Notes: generated by a model from the sequence alone, not told the origin. DNA of 64,000 nucleotides from Nematopogon swammerdamellus (GCA_946902875.1 OX336355.1:11751347-11815346), one strand, 5' to 3'; shown: positions 22,770 to 33,589, counted from the first letter of the stretch. Translations and numbers: made by a program.

Positions 22770-23800
22770 CACATATACGTCACGCCTGTTTCCCGGTGGG
22801 GTAGGCAGAGACACCGGCCACGATCCTGACACACCTCTGCCGCCTCTTCCACTCCCATAATGTTCTTCATGCATGCTCGTCGGTTACGGGTACTGCGCAC
22901 TTGACCCTTTTTGAGCACATGGCCGATCTGGTCCAGGTACTTTCATCTAGGGCGACCCTTCCCGACTCTTCCACTCACATTTGCTTCATAAATTTCTTTC
23001 GTTAGTCTCCTGTCATCCATTCTTACAACATGACCGAACCACGGAAGCATCCCTTTCTCAATCCTTGTCACTATAACTTCTTTCAGCCCACAGCGCTCTC
23101 GCACTACACTATTTCTCAATCTATCTTTCATTGTAACTCCACACATACTAAATTCGTTTTTAGTCCCGCGCCGTCACTCATATTAAATAATGAACTCGGC
23201 TTACCGATGCGATGATGGCGAGCGCATCGCTGCAGCTCTACGCATACTCCTGAACGCGCACATTTCCACAGCATTAATCCTGCTTTCATGCTTCGTCTGC
23301 CATGCCTAACTTTCACTCCCGTACATAAGTGTAGGGGCCAGCACTCCACCATGACAGCCAAACGTGCCCTAGTTGACATGCTTTGGCTGCTCATAATATA
23401 GGTACCGTGCAACGCTCCATTCACTTGGTTGCCGGCTTTCAATCTCTTTTCTACATCTCTTTCGCATTTTCCATCCCGCGTGAACATATTCCCCAGATAT
23501 ACGAATTCGTCCACTTGCTCCAGTCTCTCATCCCCAATACTTACATCGCATTCGGACACTATTTCATTCCTCTCCAGTACCATTGTTTACATTCACTTTC
23601 ATTCCTTTCCTTTTAAATGCTTCAACCATAACAGTTACCATGTCCTGCAACTCGCCCACAGGCGAGACGACGCAAGTATCACTTGATCGTCGGCGTACAA
23701 GAGGCATTTCACAACTAACTCATCCATTCTTAATCCATAATCATATTCTTTCAGATCAGCCAAGCAGCTGTCCATCAATAGATTGAACAGCCAAGGTGAC
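22770..23800 (-). pseudogene. RTE-type LINE, 5'-truncated, frameshifted
   Basis: Read on the minus strand it starts in the palm domain. MDSCLADLKEY, CLLYADDQVILA (with the catalytic YADD) and MVTVMVEAFKRKGMKVNVN are recoverable in changing frames. VSIGDERLEQVDEFVYLGNM follows, then CGLKEVIVTRIEKGML, WFGHVVRMDDRRLTKEIY and VLKKGQVRSTRNRRACMK. It ends near CCCCACCGGGAAACAGGCGT. No endonuclease domain remains. Confidence 0.75.
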
Positions 23801-24230
23801 GCCTTAAAATCTATTTTGAAATATAATTACATAATATACGTTTTGATTCTTTATTTAACAGGTTAAAACATAATTATTGTTTCTAAAAAAAAAAATTGTA
23901 ATCTTGCACTGGAACCCTAAAAATGTAAGGTAGGTAAAAAAAATATGGATCGGTTTAAATAGGCGAAAATTTAGTTTCTCACGTTACAAATAAGGGGTGA
24001 AAAATCAATCAGCTAGTCGGCCCACATCAATTATTACCAAAATAATAAAATTGCTTATTTCGTATAGTTATTAATTGCCTGAATCAAAACAAATTTATCT
24101 AATCAAAACATTATTCATTGATAAAAAAATACGAGAGGGGCTTACTTGCTATGAAAAGGCGAGGTTTTAAGCACCGTGAGTGAACTCTGTATATATTCTG
24201 TACTCTGTATAAACAAACATTTATCTTCTG
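23801..24230. other. AT-rich spacer
   Basis: No gene or shared repeat recognised. Confidence 0.3.
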
Positions 24231-24475
24231 AAATTCTGCATCTCTCCCCGTGCGTGTCGTATAAGGCGACTAAGGGATAAAGACAAGACACCGTGCTAAA
24301 GGGCGACAGACCAGCCACCTTTCACCTTGGCACGGTCCTTCCGCCGAGTCTTGCAGAAAGTGCGTCTTCGTACGAATACTTTGCTAAACGCGGTGGTCGG
24401 TGTTGTGCTGTAATTTACAAGAGTCCTTGCAGCACAACACCGATTACTCTGCTCACTCAGATTGTCGAGATACAG
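24231..24475 (+). repeat. Repeat family C, copy 2 (5'-truncated)
   Basis: Begins at GCATCTCTCCCCGTGCGTGT and matches copy 1 to the end (CAACACCGATTACTCTGCTC). Confidence 0.65.
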
Positions 24476-24512
24476 CCTGTTGGTATGTATGTATGTATAT
24501 ATTATCTTTCAT

Positions 24513-24850
24513 TAGATAGATAGATAGAAATATTTATTGCTCAAAAAAAAACATTTTACATGAACAAACAATAAGTAATGTACATTAGTGGCAAAGGCGG
24601 ATTTATCCCTTAACAGGGATTTCTCCCAGTCAACCTTTGGATGTTTGAGAGTCGTATTTTGCGAGATAGAGCATAAGTAGGCAGTAGCAAAAGACTTGGG
24701 TGTGGGAAATGAAAATATAATATACGGAAAATAACTATGATAAACTATAATATACACTACATTTAAGTAAGTACGTACTAGTTAATTAAACATATAAATT
24801 ACTATTTATAAATTACATTAAATACCTACGTATGAATTACAGTTTATATA
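24513..24850. repeat. Repeat family E, copy 2
   Basis: GATAGATAGAAATATTTATTGCTC.. with GGCAAAGGCGGATTTATCCC and CAACCTTTGGATGTTTGAGA. The longest copy of this family in the window. Confidence 0.6.
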
Positions 24851-24892
24851 ATACATAATACCATAATATATACATAGATTGCAAGATATATA

Positions 24893-25528
24893 AGAAAAAG
24901 CGGCCAAGTGCGTGTCGGGCCACGCGCAGTGTAGGGTTCCGTAGTTGCGGAACCCTATCAAAATAAGTTATTTGATTATTTGTATAATTTTGTAGGGTCC
25001 GTCGTCCGTACATTTTATAAGTTGGTCGACTATTACTCGTCAACCTGTACAGCCTACTTAGCTGTGATAGTTTTCCTTTTAATTTGGATATATATACTAT
25101 TGCTGTGAATTTTTTCACATATCTAATAACAACCGTTTAGCTGGCAGGGGGGGGGGACACTTGACTCTAACAAAAATTAGCACTTAAAAGCTTAATAATT
25201 CGCAAACGGATCCCTAAATCGAAAAATGCTTTTCACAAACCCGCAATATTTTCAAAAGACCTATCCAACCATACCCCACACGATGGGGTAGACGTGAAAA
25301 AGAAAATTCATCCCCACTTTACGTGTAGGAGAGGGACCCTAAAAAAAAATATTTCAAAATTTTTATTTTACCACTTTGTCGGCGTTATTAATATCTATGC
25401 CCATACCAACTTACAACTTTCTAGTACTAAGGGTCTCTGAGCTAAGCCGCGGACAGACAGACGGACGGACAGACGGACGGACATGGCGAAACTATAAGGG
25501 TTCCTTGTTGACTACGGAACCCTAAAAA
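24893..25528 (-). mobile_element. GGGTTCCGTA element, tandem copy 1
   Basis: Starts AAAAAGCGGCCAAGTGCGTG and ends GACTACGGAACCCTAAAAA. It is nearly identical to the next copy but lacks about 55 bp after TTTTGTAGGG (25003). It contains a G-run and tandem GACGGACAGACGGACGGACA. Confidence 0.7.
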
Positions 25529-26207
25529 GCGGCCAAGTGCGTGTCGGGCCACGCGCAGTGTAGGGTTCCGTAGTTGCGGAACCCTATCAAAATAAGTTAT
25601 TTGATTATTTGTATAATTTTGTAGGGGAAATAAATGAATGTTAATTTGAAAAAGTTCTTCAACAGTGAAATGATGCCTGTCGTCCGTACATTTTATAAGT
25701 TGGTCGACTATTACTCGTCAACCTGTACAGCCTACTTAGCTGTGATAGTTTTCCTTTTAATTTGGATATATATACTATTGCTGTGAATTTTTTCACATAT
25801 CTAATAACAACCGTTTAGCTGGCAGGGGGGGGGGGACACTTGACTCTAACAAAAATTAGCACTTAAAAGCTTAATAATTCGCAAACGGATCCCTAAATCG
25901 AAAAATGCTTTTCACAAACCCGCAATCCGGTCAAAAGACCTATCCAACCATACCCCACACGATGGGGTAGACGTGAAAAAGAAAATTCATCCCCACTTTA
26001 CGTGTAGGAGAGGGACCCTAAAAAAAAATATTTCAAAATTTTTATTTTACCACTTTGTCGGCGTTATTAATATCTATGCCCATACCAACTTACAACTTTC
26101 TAGTACTAAGGGTCTCTGAGCTAAGCCGCGGACAGACAGACGGACGGACAGACGGACGGACATGGCGAAACTATAAGGGTTCCTTGTTGACTACGGAACC
26201 CTAAAAA
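25525..26207 (-). mobile_element. GGGTTCCGTA element, tandem copy 2
   Basis: Directly abuts and overlaps copy 1 by a shared AAAA. It retains the segment missing from copy 1. Internal similarity is close to complete, including the same G-run and GACGGACGGACAGACGG tract, so the duplication is recent. Confidence 0.7.
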
Positions 26208-26622
26208 TCAAAGAAGCTCGGCAGGGTAAGTATACACAGTCATTAGTATATTATATTGTGTTTAATTTTATTTTCGGTGCTTATATTTTCTATATTAACT
26301 TTTCAAATTCGCACACATAACCCAACAAGCGGACGCGTTGCCATGCAACCTATGATGATTTCCAACTTATTTCTATTAGAAAACACAACCACAATGCGTG
26401 TAAATGAAACGAAAACAACAATAATAGTATTTAGACGGTTATTCCGTACGAACGCTTACGGTTTGTTATTTTAGCTTGGCCACGTGCCGGCGAATGCGTG
26501 GGCACGCGTTGCTAGATCATTATTCCGACATTGGGCCCGTGGAAATAAATACCTAGAAGGGTCTTCCACAAGTATACGCAGCTCGGCCTTCGACCTCGCA
26601 TTTAATAAAGTATATACCTACA
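26208..26622. other. Spacer with an element-end fragment
   Basis: GCAGCTCGGCCTTCGACCTC at about 26579-26598 is a fragment of the foldback family at 4865-6318. No gene. Confidence 0.35.
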
Positions 26623-26670
26623 TCGTTAGTAGACATCGCACTAGCTAAGCAGTGCGATGCACGGCATACA

Positions 26671-26998
26671 ATGTACCGTGTGGGGCCGGCACTTTAAAAG
26701 AATAGCCCCACTGCATCTCTCCTCGTGTATGTCGTAAAAGGCGACTAAGGGATATGACTCCCTTCTTATATTACTAGGTGGTAGGGTTTAACCCGCCCGG
26801 GATGGTACCACTGCACTGAATGAAAGGTCGGTCGAAACGGCTATGTAAATAGTTTGTGTTATCCGTCCAGTTCAGTGTAGCCGGCGCGACCGAAGTGAAG
26901 CACTGACGTGGCACCAAGTTCACCCGGTGTTATGGGCTGACATCACGGATGTTGTAGGTGATGTAGCCAACCGTGTCAGTTTCCATAAAAAAAAAAAC
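26671..26998 (+). repeat. SINE-A copy with family-C head
   Basis: The head GTGTGGGGCCGGCACTTTAA.. CCCCACTGCATCTCTCCTCG replaces the tRNA/5S head. The standard SINE-A body and tail (ATGTAGCCAACCGTGTCAGT, then poly-A) follow. It is flanked by a 28-bp direct repeat (26623-26650 and 27004-27031). Confidence 0.75.
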
Positions 26999-27268
26999 AA
27001 AAATCGATAGTAGACATCGCACTAGCTAAGCGGCTCGGCATACAGCTTCGCACTCATTGATGTACATCGACAGCGCGACCGTTCGCACTAGCCCGGCCCG
27101 GACCAAGGAAAGCTCGGCCTTCGGCCTCACCCTTGCCTACACACAGCTCTTCCTTCGACGATGAGTATCGCCCATCAGCAAATATCTCTGTTCAAATGTT
27201 CCATATTTGCGTCATACTGCATATCGTAAGTTACGATCGTAGGTAACATTACCCGGTAGCAAATAATG

Positions 27269-27394
27269 CATGTCGAGCTTTAGAAAAAGACCATCCGGTT
27301 GTAGAGCGTCGTCGCTGTCGCATGAACTCGCACGGCTCTGTGCGACAGGGACGACGCTCTACAACCGGATTGTCTCATTCTAAAGCTCGACACG
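27269..27394. mobile_element. Hairpin MITE, 126 bp
   Basis: Arms GCATGTCGAGCTTTAGA.. CCGGTTGTAGAGCGTCGTCG are inverted with few mismatches. The loop is centred on ACTCGCACGGCTC. Confidence 0.6.
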
Positions 27395-27589
27395 CATCAC
27401 GTGCATTTACGCTCCTGTACGTCTATGAATGTATTTAAGATAAATTTAAACAAACTTCTCCTTTCCTCACCGAAGTAAATGCAATTTTATATTACATACA
27501 TATGTTTACTCCCCTTCTCTTACTCTCCTGTCATTCAGTTGATTGTGTTGCACAACGGTACCACCGATTAATGTACATAATATGTAAGT

Positions 27590-27835
27590 TTATTATATAC
27601 ATTATATATGCTTATTAAAGTATTTATGTAGTATTCATATGTAGTTCATCATACATATTTCTTTACAGTCTAACACATTGCCACAAGCTATTCTTGTTCG
27701 CCTGCGTGTCCTTCTCCCACATCCCAAAGGTTAGTTAGAATAGAATGCCTCGCGGCATTAAGCTCGCCTGTTGTACCTAATTTTATAAATTGGTGTTCAA
27801 TAAAGAATATATACATGCATACATTATTTGCTGCC
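27590..27835 (+). repeat. Repeat family D, copy 2
   Basis: Matches 11440-11655, ending GTTCAATAAAGAATATATAC plus an ATAC-like tail. Confidence 0.6.
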
Positions 27836-27898
27836 GAGAACTGTACATACATTTCTTCATTAGATAAAATTCAAAGCCGAAAATGAACAGAAAAAATA

Positions 27899-27953
27899 CG
27901 TCCCGACCAGGATTCGAACCTGGAACTCCGGCTTGAGCCGCCACAGCGTTACC
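27899..27953 (-). repeat. tRNA-like sequence, 5'-truncated inverted copy
   Basis: On the minus strand: GGTAACGCTGTGGCGGCTCA, then GTTCCAGGTTCGAATCCTGG with a perfect B-box, then TCGGGACG. It is the inverted partner of 28004-28079. No A-box. Confidence 0.5.
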
Positions 27954-28003
27954 AGAAAAGTGCCAAAAAACGGTAAAAAAATTTAGAGAGATACGTCGTC
28001 GAC

Positions 28004-28079
28004 GACCCGGTAGCGAAATTGGTAACGCGCTGGCGGCGGCTCAAGCCGGAGTTCCAGGTTCGAATCCTGGTCGGGACGT
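28004..28079 (+). repeat. tRNA-like sequence with A- and B-boxes
   Basis: TAGCGAAATTGGTAACGC fits the A-box/D-arm and GGTTCGAATCC the B-box. The T-arm CCAGG/CCTGG pairs. The anticodon arm has no good 5-bp stem with a 7-base loop, and the acceptor arm pairs poorly. I therefore read it as a tRNA-derived repeat head, not a functional tRNA. Confidence 0.5.
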
Positions 28080-28260
28080 ATTTTTAAACGGTTTTTTTTT
28101 AGCTTGACTCCGTATATTTGTTTGTTTGTTTGTTTGTTTGTTACTATCTTTGTTTCAAATCTTGCGACAACTTTTTCAACTACTTCTACTGAACCGATTT
28201 TTATGAAACTTTGCACACACATTGAGTTCCCGTGACAATACAATATTATGATAATTTCAA

Positions 28261-28515
28261 CTTGGTAACGAGGGTCTGATGATGGAGTCAGGAGGAGGAC
28301 AGTGGAACTCTTCAACCGTTACTAGTAACCCCCTCGAGTTTGGGCTCATATGGTTGGTTTGGACGAGTGTTCCATACTTTTACCAATACACTTGGTGACG
28401 AGGGTCTGATGATGGAGTCAGGTGGTGTACAGTGGAACTCTTCAACCGTTACTAGCAACCCACTCGAGTTTGGGCTCATTTGGTTTGTTTGGACGAGTGT
28501 CCCATACTTGTCGAA
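28261..28515. repeat. Tandem duplication, 130-bp period
   Basis: CTTGGTAACGAGGGTCTGAT starts at 28261 and CTTGGTGACGAGGGTCTGAT at 28391. Both continue through CTTCAACCGTTACTAG and CTCGAGTTTGGGCTCAT to TTTGGACGAGTGT, about 90% identical by eye. Confidence 0.75.
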
Positions 28516-28521
28516 CGCAAA

Positions 28522-28790
28522 AGTATGAAACAGACATACCATCTGTTCAAATTGATTTTGAAAGAGACGGCGGACACCTTATCCAACCTAAAGCCATACA
28601 GTTTCCAGCAAAGTTTAATTATGGAACGGCTGAGAGACGGATGTTACCGATAATTTTTTCATGGGCCTCCACTGTCCATAAAATGCAGGGCAGTACTGTT
28701 GACCGTGCTGTCGTGTATTTGGGCTCCAGACTATTTGAGGAGGGTCAAGCGTATGTTATAATATGCGTAATAAATAACATGCGCCCCACG
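28522..28790 (+). pseudogene. PIF1-type helicase C-terminal fragment (Helitron-like)
   Basis: The frame reads GTAERRMLPIIFSWASTVHK then MQGSTVDRAVVYLGSRLF and GQAYV, then breaks. This matches the end of PIF1/RRM3-family helicases (the HK.QG motif and the G(Q)AYVALSRV motif). Such fragments are common relics of Helitron transposons. The N-terminal Walker motifs are absent. Confidence 0.7.
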
Positions 28791-29206
28791 TTTTTATATT
28801 AGTCTGTTAAAAGTCTCAATTTATTACATAATCCGCTGACGCAGCGACACAATGTGCCCTTTGGCATCCGACATGAGAAGACAGCACGCTAGTATTGCAC
28901 GATTTCTTACCCAGACGTAAAATCTTAAGAAGGCCCAGGCTTGTGTCCTTATTATTTTCTAGTTTTTTGTACAGCTGTTTTTTTTCAAGTTTTTTATTTT
29001 TAATAAAACCGTTTAACTTATTTCTCTTCATTTTCGGCTTTGAATTTTATCTAATGAAGAAATATAATAAAAAGCGAGCACATTTTTAGTACCTACTAAA
29101 GTAAAGTAAAAGTAAAGTAAATATAGACAAATAAAAACATATACAAATAAAAACATGTACATACATTATTTGAGTAGAGCTGATCAAATGTTGATAACAA
29201 ACAAAT

Positions 29207-29527
29207 GTGTACCGTGTGGGGCCGGTTCTTTAAAAGAATAGCCCCACTGCATCTCTCCCCGTGTATATCGTAAATGGCGACTAAGGGATATGACTCCCTT
29301 CTTATATTACTAGGTGGTTTAACCCGCCCGGGTTGGTACCACCGTACTGAATGAAAGGTCGGTCGAAACGGCTATGTAAATAGTTCGTGTTTTCCGTCCA
29401 GTTCAGTGTAGCCGCCACGACCGAAGGGAAGCACTGACGTGGCACCAAGTTCACCCGGTGTTATGGGCTGACATCACGGATGTTGTAGGTGATGTAGCCA
29501 ACCGTGTCAGTTTCCATAAAAAAAAAA
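29207..29527 (+). repeat. SINE-A copy with family-C head
   Basis: Same architecture as 26671-26998: GTACCGTGTGGGGCCGG head, SINE-A body and poly-A at 29517-29527. Confidence 0.75.
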
Positions 29528-29529
29528 CA

Positions 29530-30182
29530 CGCCTAAGCATGCCTATGCCTAAGCCTAAATATGTGACATTGTGTGACAATGACGCTTCTCGCTATATATC
29601 TATATGATTGGGCCCATCTTGCTATGCATTGTAATAATAGGTATTAGGTAATCAGATTCAAGCGAAAATAATAGCTAGATGCGCTTGCTTAACTATAAAG
29701 AAGGGTTGAATTTTCGGACAGCATTCTCAATTACAGATTTCTGTGGAATTGATGTGGTGAATGACTTTTAATAATTGCTTTTGGGGGTTTGTAAAAATTT
29801 TCTTTGTGTTTTGTTGTGCGGCGAGCGGACCGCGCTGCCGTAATGTCGGCGTACAATTCACTACTCGCTCAGTTCTTTTTCAGTGGAAATTCGTCAGCCG
29901 CGCGAAGTATGTACATAGACGCTCGCCCACGCAACTGCGCTCAGCTGCAAAGCAATAACCACTTTACACTCGATCGTTAAGGTACATTTTCGCACGCAGC
30001 GATTGGCGATGTGAAACAGTAGGCTATTAAAGCCCGAAGGTATGAACATTTTCTATGGAGTGATTTATCTGTTACGAAGTAACTATTAAGTAATCTGTGG
30101 TTCAGGCGACTGAAGAGCGGCAATTAGTTGATACTTCTAAAAAGATATACATTTTTCATTTCAGAACAAGGACGAACAAGTA
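29530..30182. other. Intergenic, no gene recognised
   Basis: 29815-29960 is GC-richer (GCGGCGAGCGGACCGCGCTG..) but no splice-supported coding frame was found. Confidence 0.3.
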
Positions 30183-30498
30183 CTGTGTGGGGTCGGTACT
30201 TAATAAGACTAGCTAGCCCCACTTCATCTCTACCTGTGCATTTCGTAAAAGACGACTAAGGGATAAGGACAAGATGCCGTGCATAAGGGCGACAGGCCAG
30301 CCACCTCTCACCTTGGCACGGTGTTACCACCGAGTCTTGCAGCAGGCGGGCCTTCATGACTTACTTGCTGCCTGAACTGAGTTATCTTGTCCGAATACTT
30401 TGCTAAGAGTGGTGGTCGGTGTTGTGCTGTAATTTACCAGAATACTTGCAGCACAACACCGATTACTCTGCTTACCCCGATTGGCGGGATACGGCGTG
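30183..30498 (+). repeat. Repeat family C, copy 3 (longest)
   Basis: TGTGTGGGGTCGGTACTTAA through GGCGACAGGCCAGCCACCTC to CTGCTTACCCCGATTGGCGG. Confidence 0.7.
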
Positions 30499-30539
30499 TG
30501 GTGTGTATGTATGACGAAACGGACTGGTATGGTACTTAG

Positions 30540-30735
30540 GTCAAGTCCGCCGAGCCATGGTAGGGACGGATCTAGCCGGGGCGGGACGGGGGAAGGACAG
30601 GGATGGAATGGAACGAGTATGGGACGGGTCAGGTTGGGTAGGGACGAGGGTAGGACGGGGATAAGGACGACGGGTTAAAAGCGGGGACAGGTCGGGCCAG
30701 CATGGAGACGGATCGGGCTGGGACGGGGATGGGTC
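30540..30735 (+). repeat. G-rich degenerate minisatellite (GGGACGGG units)
   Basis: Repeated GGGACGGG, GGGACGAGGG and GGTCGGGCC motifs over about 195 bp with many G3-G5 runs, abutting repeat C. Frames here are low-complexity artefacts. Confidence 0.7.
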
Positions 30736-30834
30736 GGGCCATAACTCAGTTAAAAAAAAGACTTTATATATAGAATATACAGTATCCATAATATATATTA
30801 TATATATATAAGCTTTTTCTTTTATGCATATACT

Positions 30835-31196
30835 ACCTGTGCCCACGGCTCCACTTGCAGTAAAGTCACAAAAACACAAAACTGGTGTACACTTCAATAG
30901 TATAAACATTTATAACAAACTTCCAGAAGATCTGTGCAACCTGGAAAACAATAAACATTTCAAAACGGGACTAACGAAGTGGCTACACGAAAAGACCTTT
31001 TACAATTTAAATTTCTTTAAAATTTTTATATAATAAATACATTATTGTATGTATATACTCGTATTCTGGACATTACTTTAATTTAGAAATAAGAAATTGA
31101 CGATTGTTTAATATTGAATGTACTGTGATTACTTATGTGTACTAAATATGAAGACAAAATAAATGTTTTGACTTTGACTTTGACTTTGACTTTGAA
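30835..31196 (+). pseudogene. LINE 3' end (CR1/jockey-like) with (TTTGAC)n tail
   Basis: A short frame carries GVHFNSINIYNKLPEDLCNL and FKTGLTKWLHEKTFY, the typical C-terminal end of APE-type LINE reverse transcriptases (YNKLP..F...L..WL..K.FY). It is followed by a 3' UTR and a TTTGAC hexamer tail at about 31165-31196. Confidence 0.7.
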
Positions 31197-31336
31197 GTCG
31201 GTTTCATAGCAAATCAGATTTCAATCGGAAATCATCGAATTTTCTCCGAATATGCTTTCGCTTTCGGCACCACCACCATATGGCCTATAACCTCGCTGAG
31301 ATATGTCGTATTACCTATATAAGTAAAAAATATAAA

Positions 31337-31806
31337 AACCCCGACCCTTAAAAAGTAAAAAATAATTTCCGTTTACTTACTTAAAGGAGTCGGGAGACCG
31401 CTAAGTAAATTCCCGCGCAGCAGCTCTGAGTTTTTATATTTTATTTACTTAGCGGTCCCCCGACTACTATAAGTAAGTAAACGGAAATTATTTTTTACTC
31501 TTTAAGGGTCGGTGGTTTTTTAAATTGGTAATTTAACTTTTATTTCAAGTTTTTTTTAAAAAACCGCAGGAAAATCGCTCCACTTTTTAAGATTGCAAAA
31601 TTATTTTTTTTATTAGATACTTAATTACTTGATCACAAACATAGCTAAGAACCATACCGATTAAACAAGCTTTCTAATAAAAAAAACCGCATCCAAATCG
31701 GTCCATCCGTTTGGGAGCTACGATGCAACAGACAGACACACACACACACACACACACAATCACACGTCAAACCTATAACACCCCTTCGTTTTTTTCGTCG
31801 GGGGTT
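31337..31806 (-). mobile_element. CCCCGAC-ended element with internal hairpin
   Basis: Ends AACCCCGACC and GTCGGGGGTT are inverted. Inside are a hairpin with TAATTTCCGTTTACTTACTT arms (31341-31512), ATCCGTTTGGGAGCTACGAT and a (CA)n run (31738-31758). A partial copy is at 10746-11183, and half a hairpin at 49155-49262. Confidence 0.55.
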
Positions 31807-31829
31807 AAAAATAAAAAAATTGGTTGAGC

Positions 31830-32060
31830 CATTCTTGACTTGTATTTATATTTGTATTTATTGTTTATTGTACACCATTTTACTATAAAATAAGGTACAA
31901 AGGTCGGCTTAATGCAGATCTGCATTATATTCAAGCAAACCTTTGGGATGTGGTACAAGGTGTCTAAGTAGGCGCACGGATAACATGTGAGAATAGTAAC
32001 AAATTCCATATATAAAAAGGTATGATAGACATACATATATGATTATAATATATATGTATA
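31830..32060. repeat. Family-E-like retroelement end (diverged)
   Basis: TTTATTGTTTATTGTACACC and GGTACAAAGGTCGGCTTAAT resemble antisense tails elsewhere. An inverted relative is at 48780-48850. Confidence 0.45.
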
Positions 32061-32136
32061 CATAGTACTTACACTTATATATATATAAAATACCTAAATA
32101 TATATTTTACTATAGAGGTATATAAATAAATAAAGA

Positions 32137-32390
32137 GGGTGTTTGATGACCAAAGGTCATAAAGCAAACCAGGTACTCCTGAGCCTATTTGGAGCAAAAA
32201 AGTTAGACGACATTTTGTTCTACGGTGAACTTTTTTTTTCTTTTTCCATACTAAACTAAAGTGTCTTTATTCAGTTTAGTATGAAAAAAAAATTTCACCG
32301 TAGAACAAAATGTCATCTAACTTTCTTGCTCCAAATAGGCTCAGGAGTACCTTCTTTGCTTTATGATGACCTATGGTCATAAAACACCGT
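32137..32390. mobile_element. Hairpin MITE, 254 bp
   Basis: Arms of about 115 bp, nearly perfect: GGGTGTTTGATGACCAAAGG.. CTCCTGAGCCTATTTGGAGC.. TTTTGTTCTACGGTGAA and inverse. Short loop near 32265. Confidence 0.7.
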
Positions 32391-32502
32391 GTATAATAAA
32401 TAATGGTAAATATGACCTAATACATACATATTATATACATACAGATGGCAGACGTTGAATATTATGTGGAGAACATAGACGTATTATAAAGGAAGATATA
32501 TT

Positions 32503-32635
32503 TCTCTATGGTGGAGAAGATAGAGATACAGGACAAGAGGAGAAGACAGAGAGGATAATAAAAGAAGAGAAGATAGAGAAAAGAAGTGAATATAAGAAAG
32601 GAAGAAGAGGAGAGATAGAGAAGAGTCGAGATGAA
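32503..32635 (+). repeat. Degenerate purine tract (GAGAAGATAGA-like)
   Basis: About 130 bp of mostly A/G, with AGAAGA and GATAGAGA phrases. Simple sequence. Confidence 0.6.
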
Positions 32636-33113
32636 ATTAATTTACGTATTATTGAATATACTCGTAAAATGATAAATTTCAACATCAAAGCTATTGTTCA
32701 AATCAGTCCCCAAACAAAGCAATTATTAGGTACATAGGCGTGTTTGACCGGTCACTCGGAACTCAGTAGATTGTCTTCAAATCACTGATATTATGAAGAC
32801 GACACGTGCCTAGGGCGGGAACGGGAGAGGTAATTCGATGGTGATTTGGGTATACAAAGGGTTGTATTTTGTGGCTGGGGCGGAATATGTTATGTGAGCA
32901 TGAGGTCTCTAAGCTGTGGATTGTGTAAAGATAGACATATTAAACATTTGTACATACACCTAATAAGTATTCATAAATATAATAAAATTAAACAGTAGGT
33001 ATGATTATAAGTAGGTACCTATTCCTCTATCCGCCCACAATCACAACAGAACGAAGTGTGAAAATAATAAAATAAATTATGTGAATGTGAATGAATCTGG
33101 ATTTCCAACTAAT

Positions 33114-33399
33114 GGCCGGTTTACATTATCTTAGTGTTTAGTAGAGTGCTTTAGGAGAGTACTTTAGTAGAAACGTGTAAACGCTACTTGCTTTAGTACT
33201 GTTCCACTTGCCTTTCAATTAGAATAAAAATAGGATTGGTTTCTATTTTTGTTTCCAGTGACACCCCGGCGCGTCACTATCCTCGTTACTTATCTGTGTG
33301 TAAACGGAGAATTTAGTGAGAACTTTAGGAGAGTGCACAAGTGGCCTCTCTAGTTGGACTAAAGCACTCTACTAAACACTAAGATAATGTAAACCGGCC
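33114..33399. mobile_element. MITE with perfect 40-bp TIRs
   Basis: GGCCGGTTTACATTATCTTA.. (33114-33153) is exactly inverted at 33360-33399. The 206-bp centre is non-coding. Confidence 0.65.
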
Positions 33400-33589
33400 T
33401 ACAGTGATCATCACCGTCCCACTTTTGCACATTGTTGCTGTAAATAACACTACGAATACAAAAAATACGAACCGTTCATTTCTGGATCAGGGCGGATCTG
33501 ACCAAACGGTTAGTGAACCGTAATTTGCCTAAACTTGATTATTTTGGGTCGGGCCAAAACTGGGACAGATCGGAAAGAAAGGTAACAGA

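Larger units (their letters stand above)
27851..29063. mobile_element. 1.2-kb unit bounded by a perfect 37-bp inverted repeat
   Basis: ATTTCTTCATTAGATAAAAT.. (27851-27887) is exactly inverted at 29027-29063. Inside are an inverted pair of tRNA-like sequences, a (TTTG)n run, a 130-bp tandem duplication and a PIF1-type helicase remnant. The combination suggests a decayed DNA transposon, possibly Helitron-related, but this is inference. Confidence 0.5.

Noticed and set aside
30481..30909. Gly/Arg- and Pro-rich frames
   Set aside because: Low-complexity product of the G-rich tract, with no splice or codon support.
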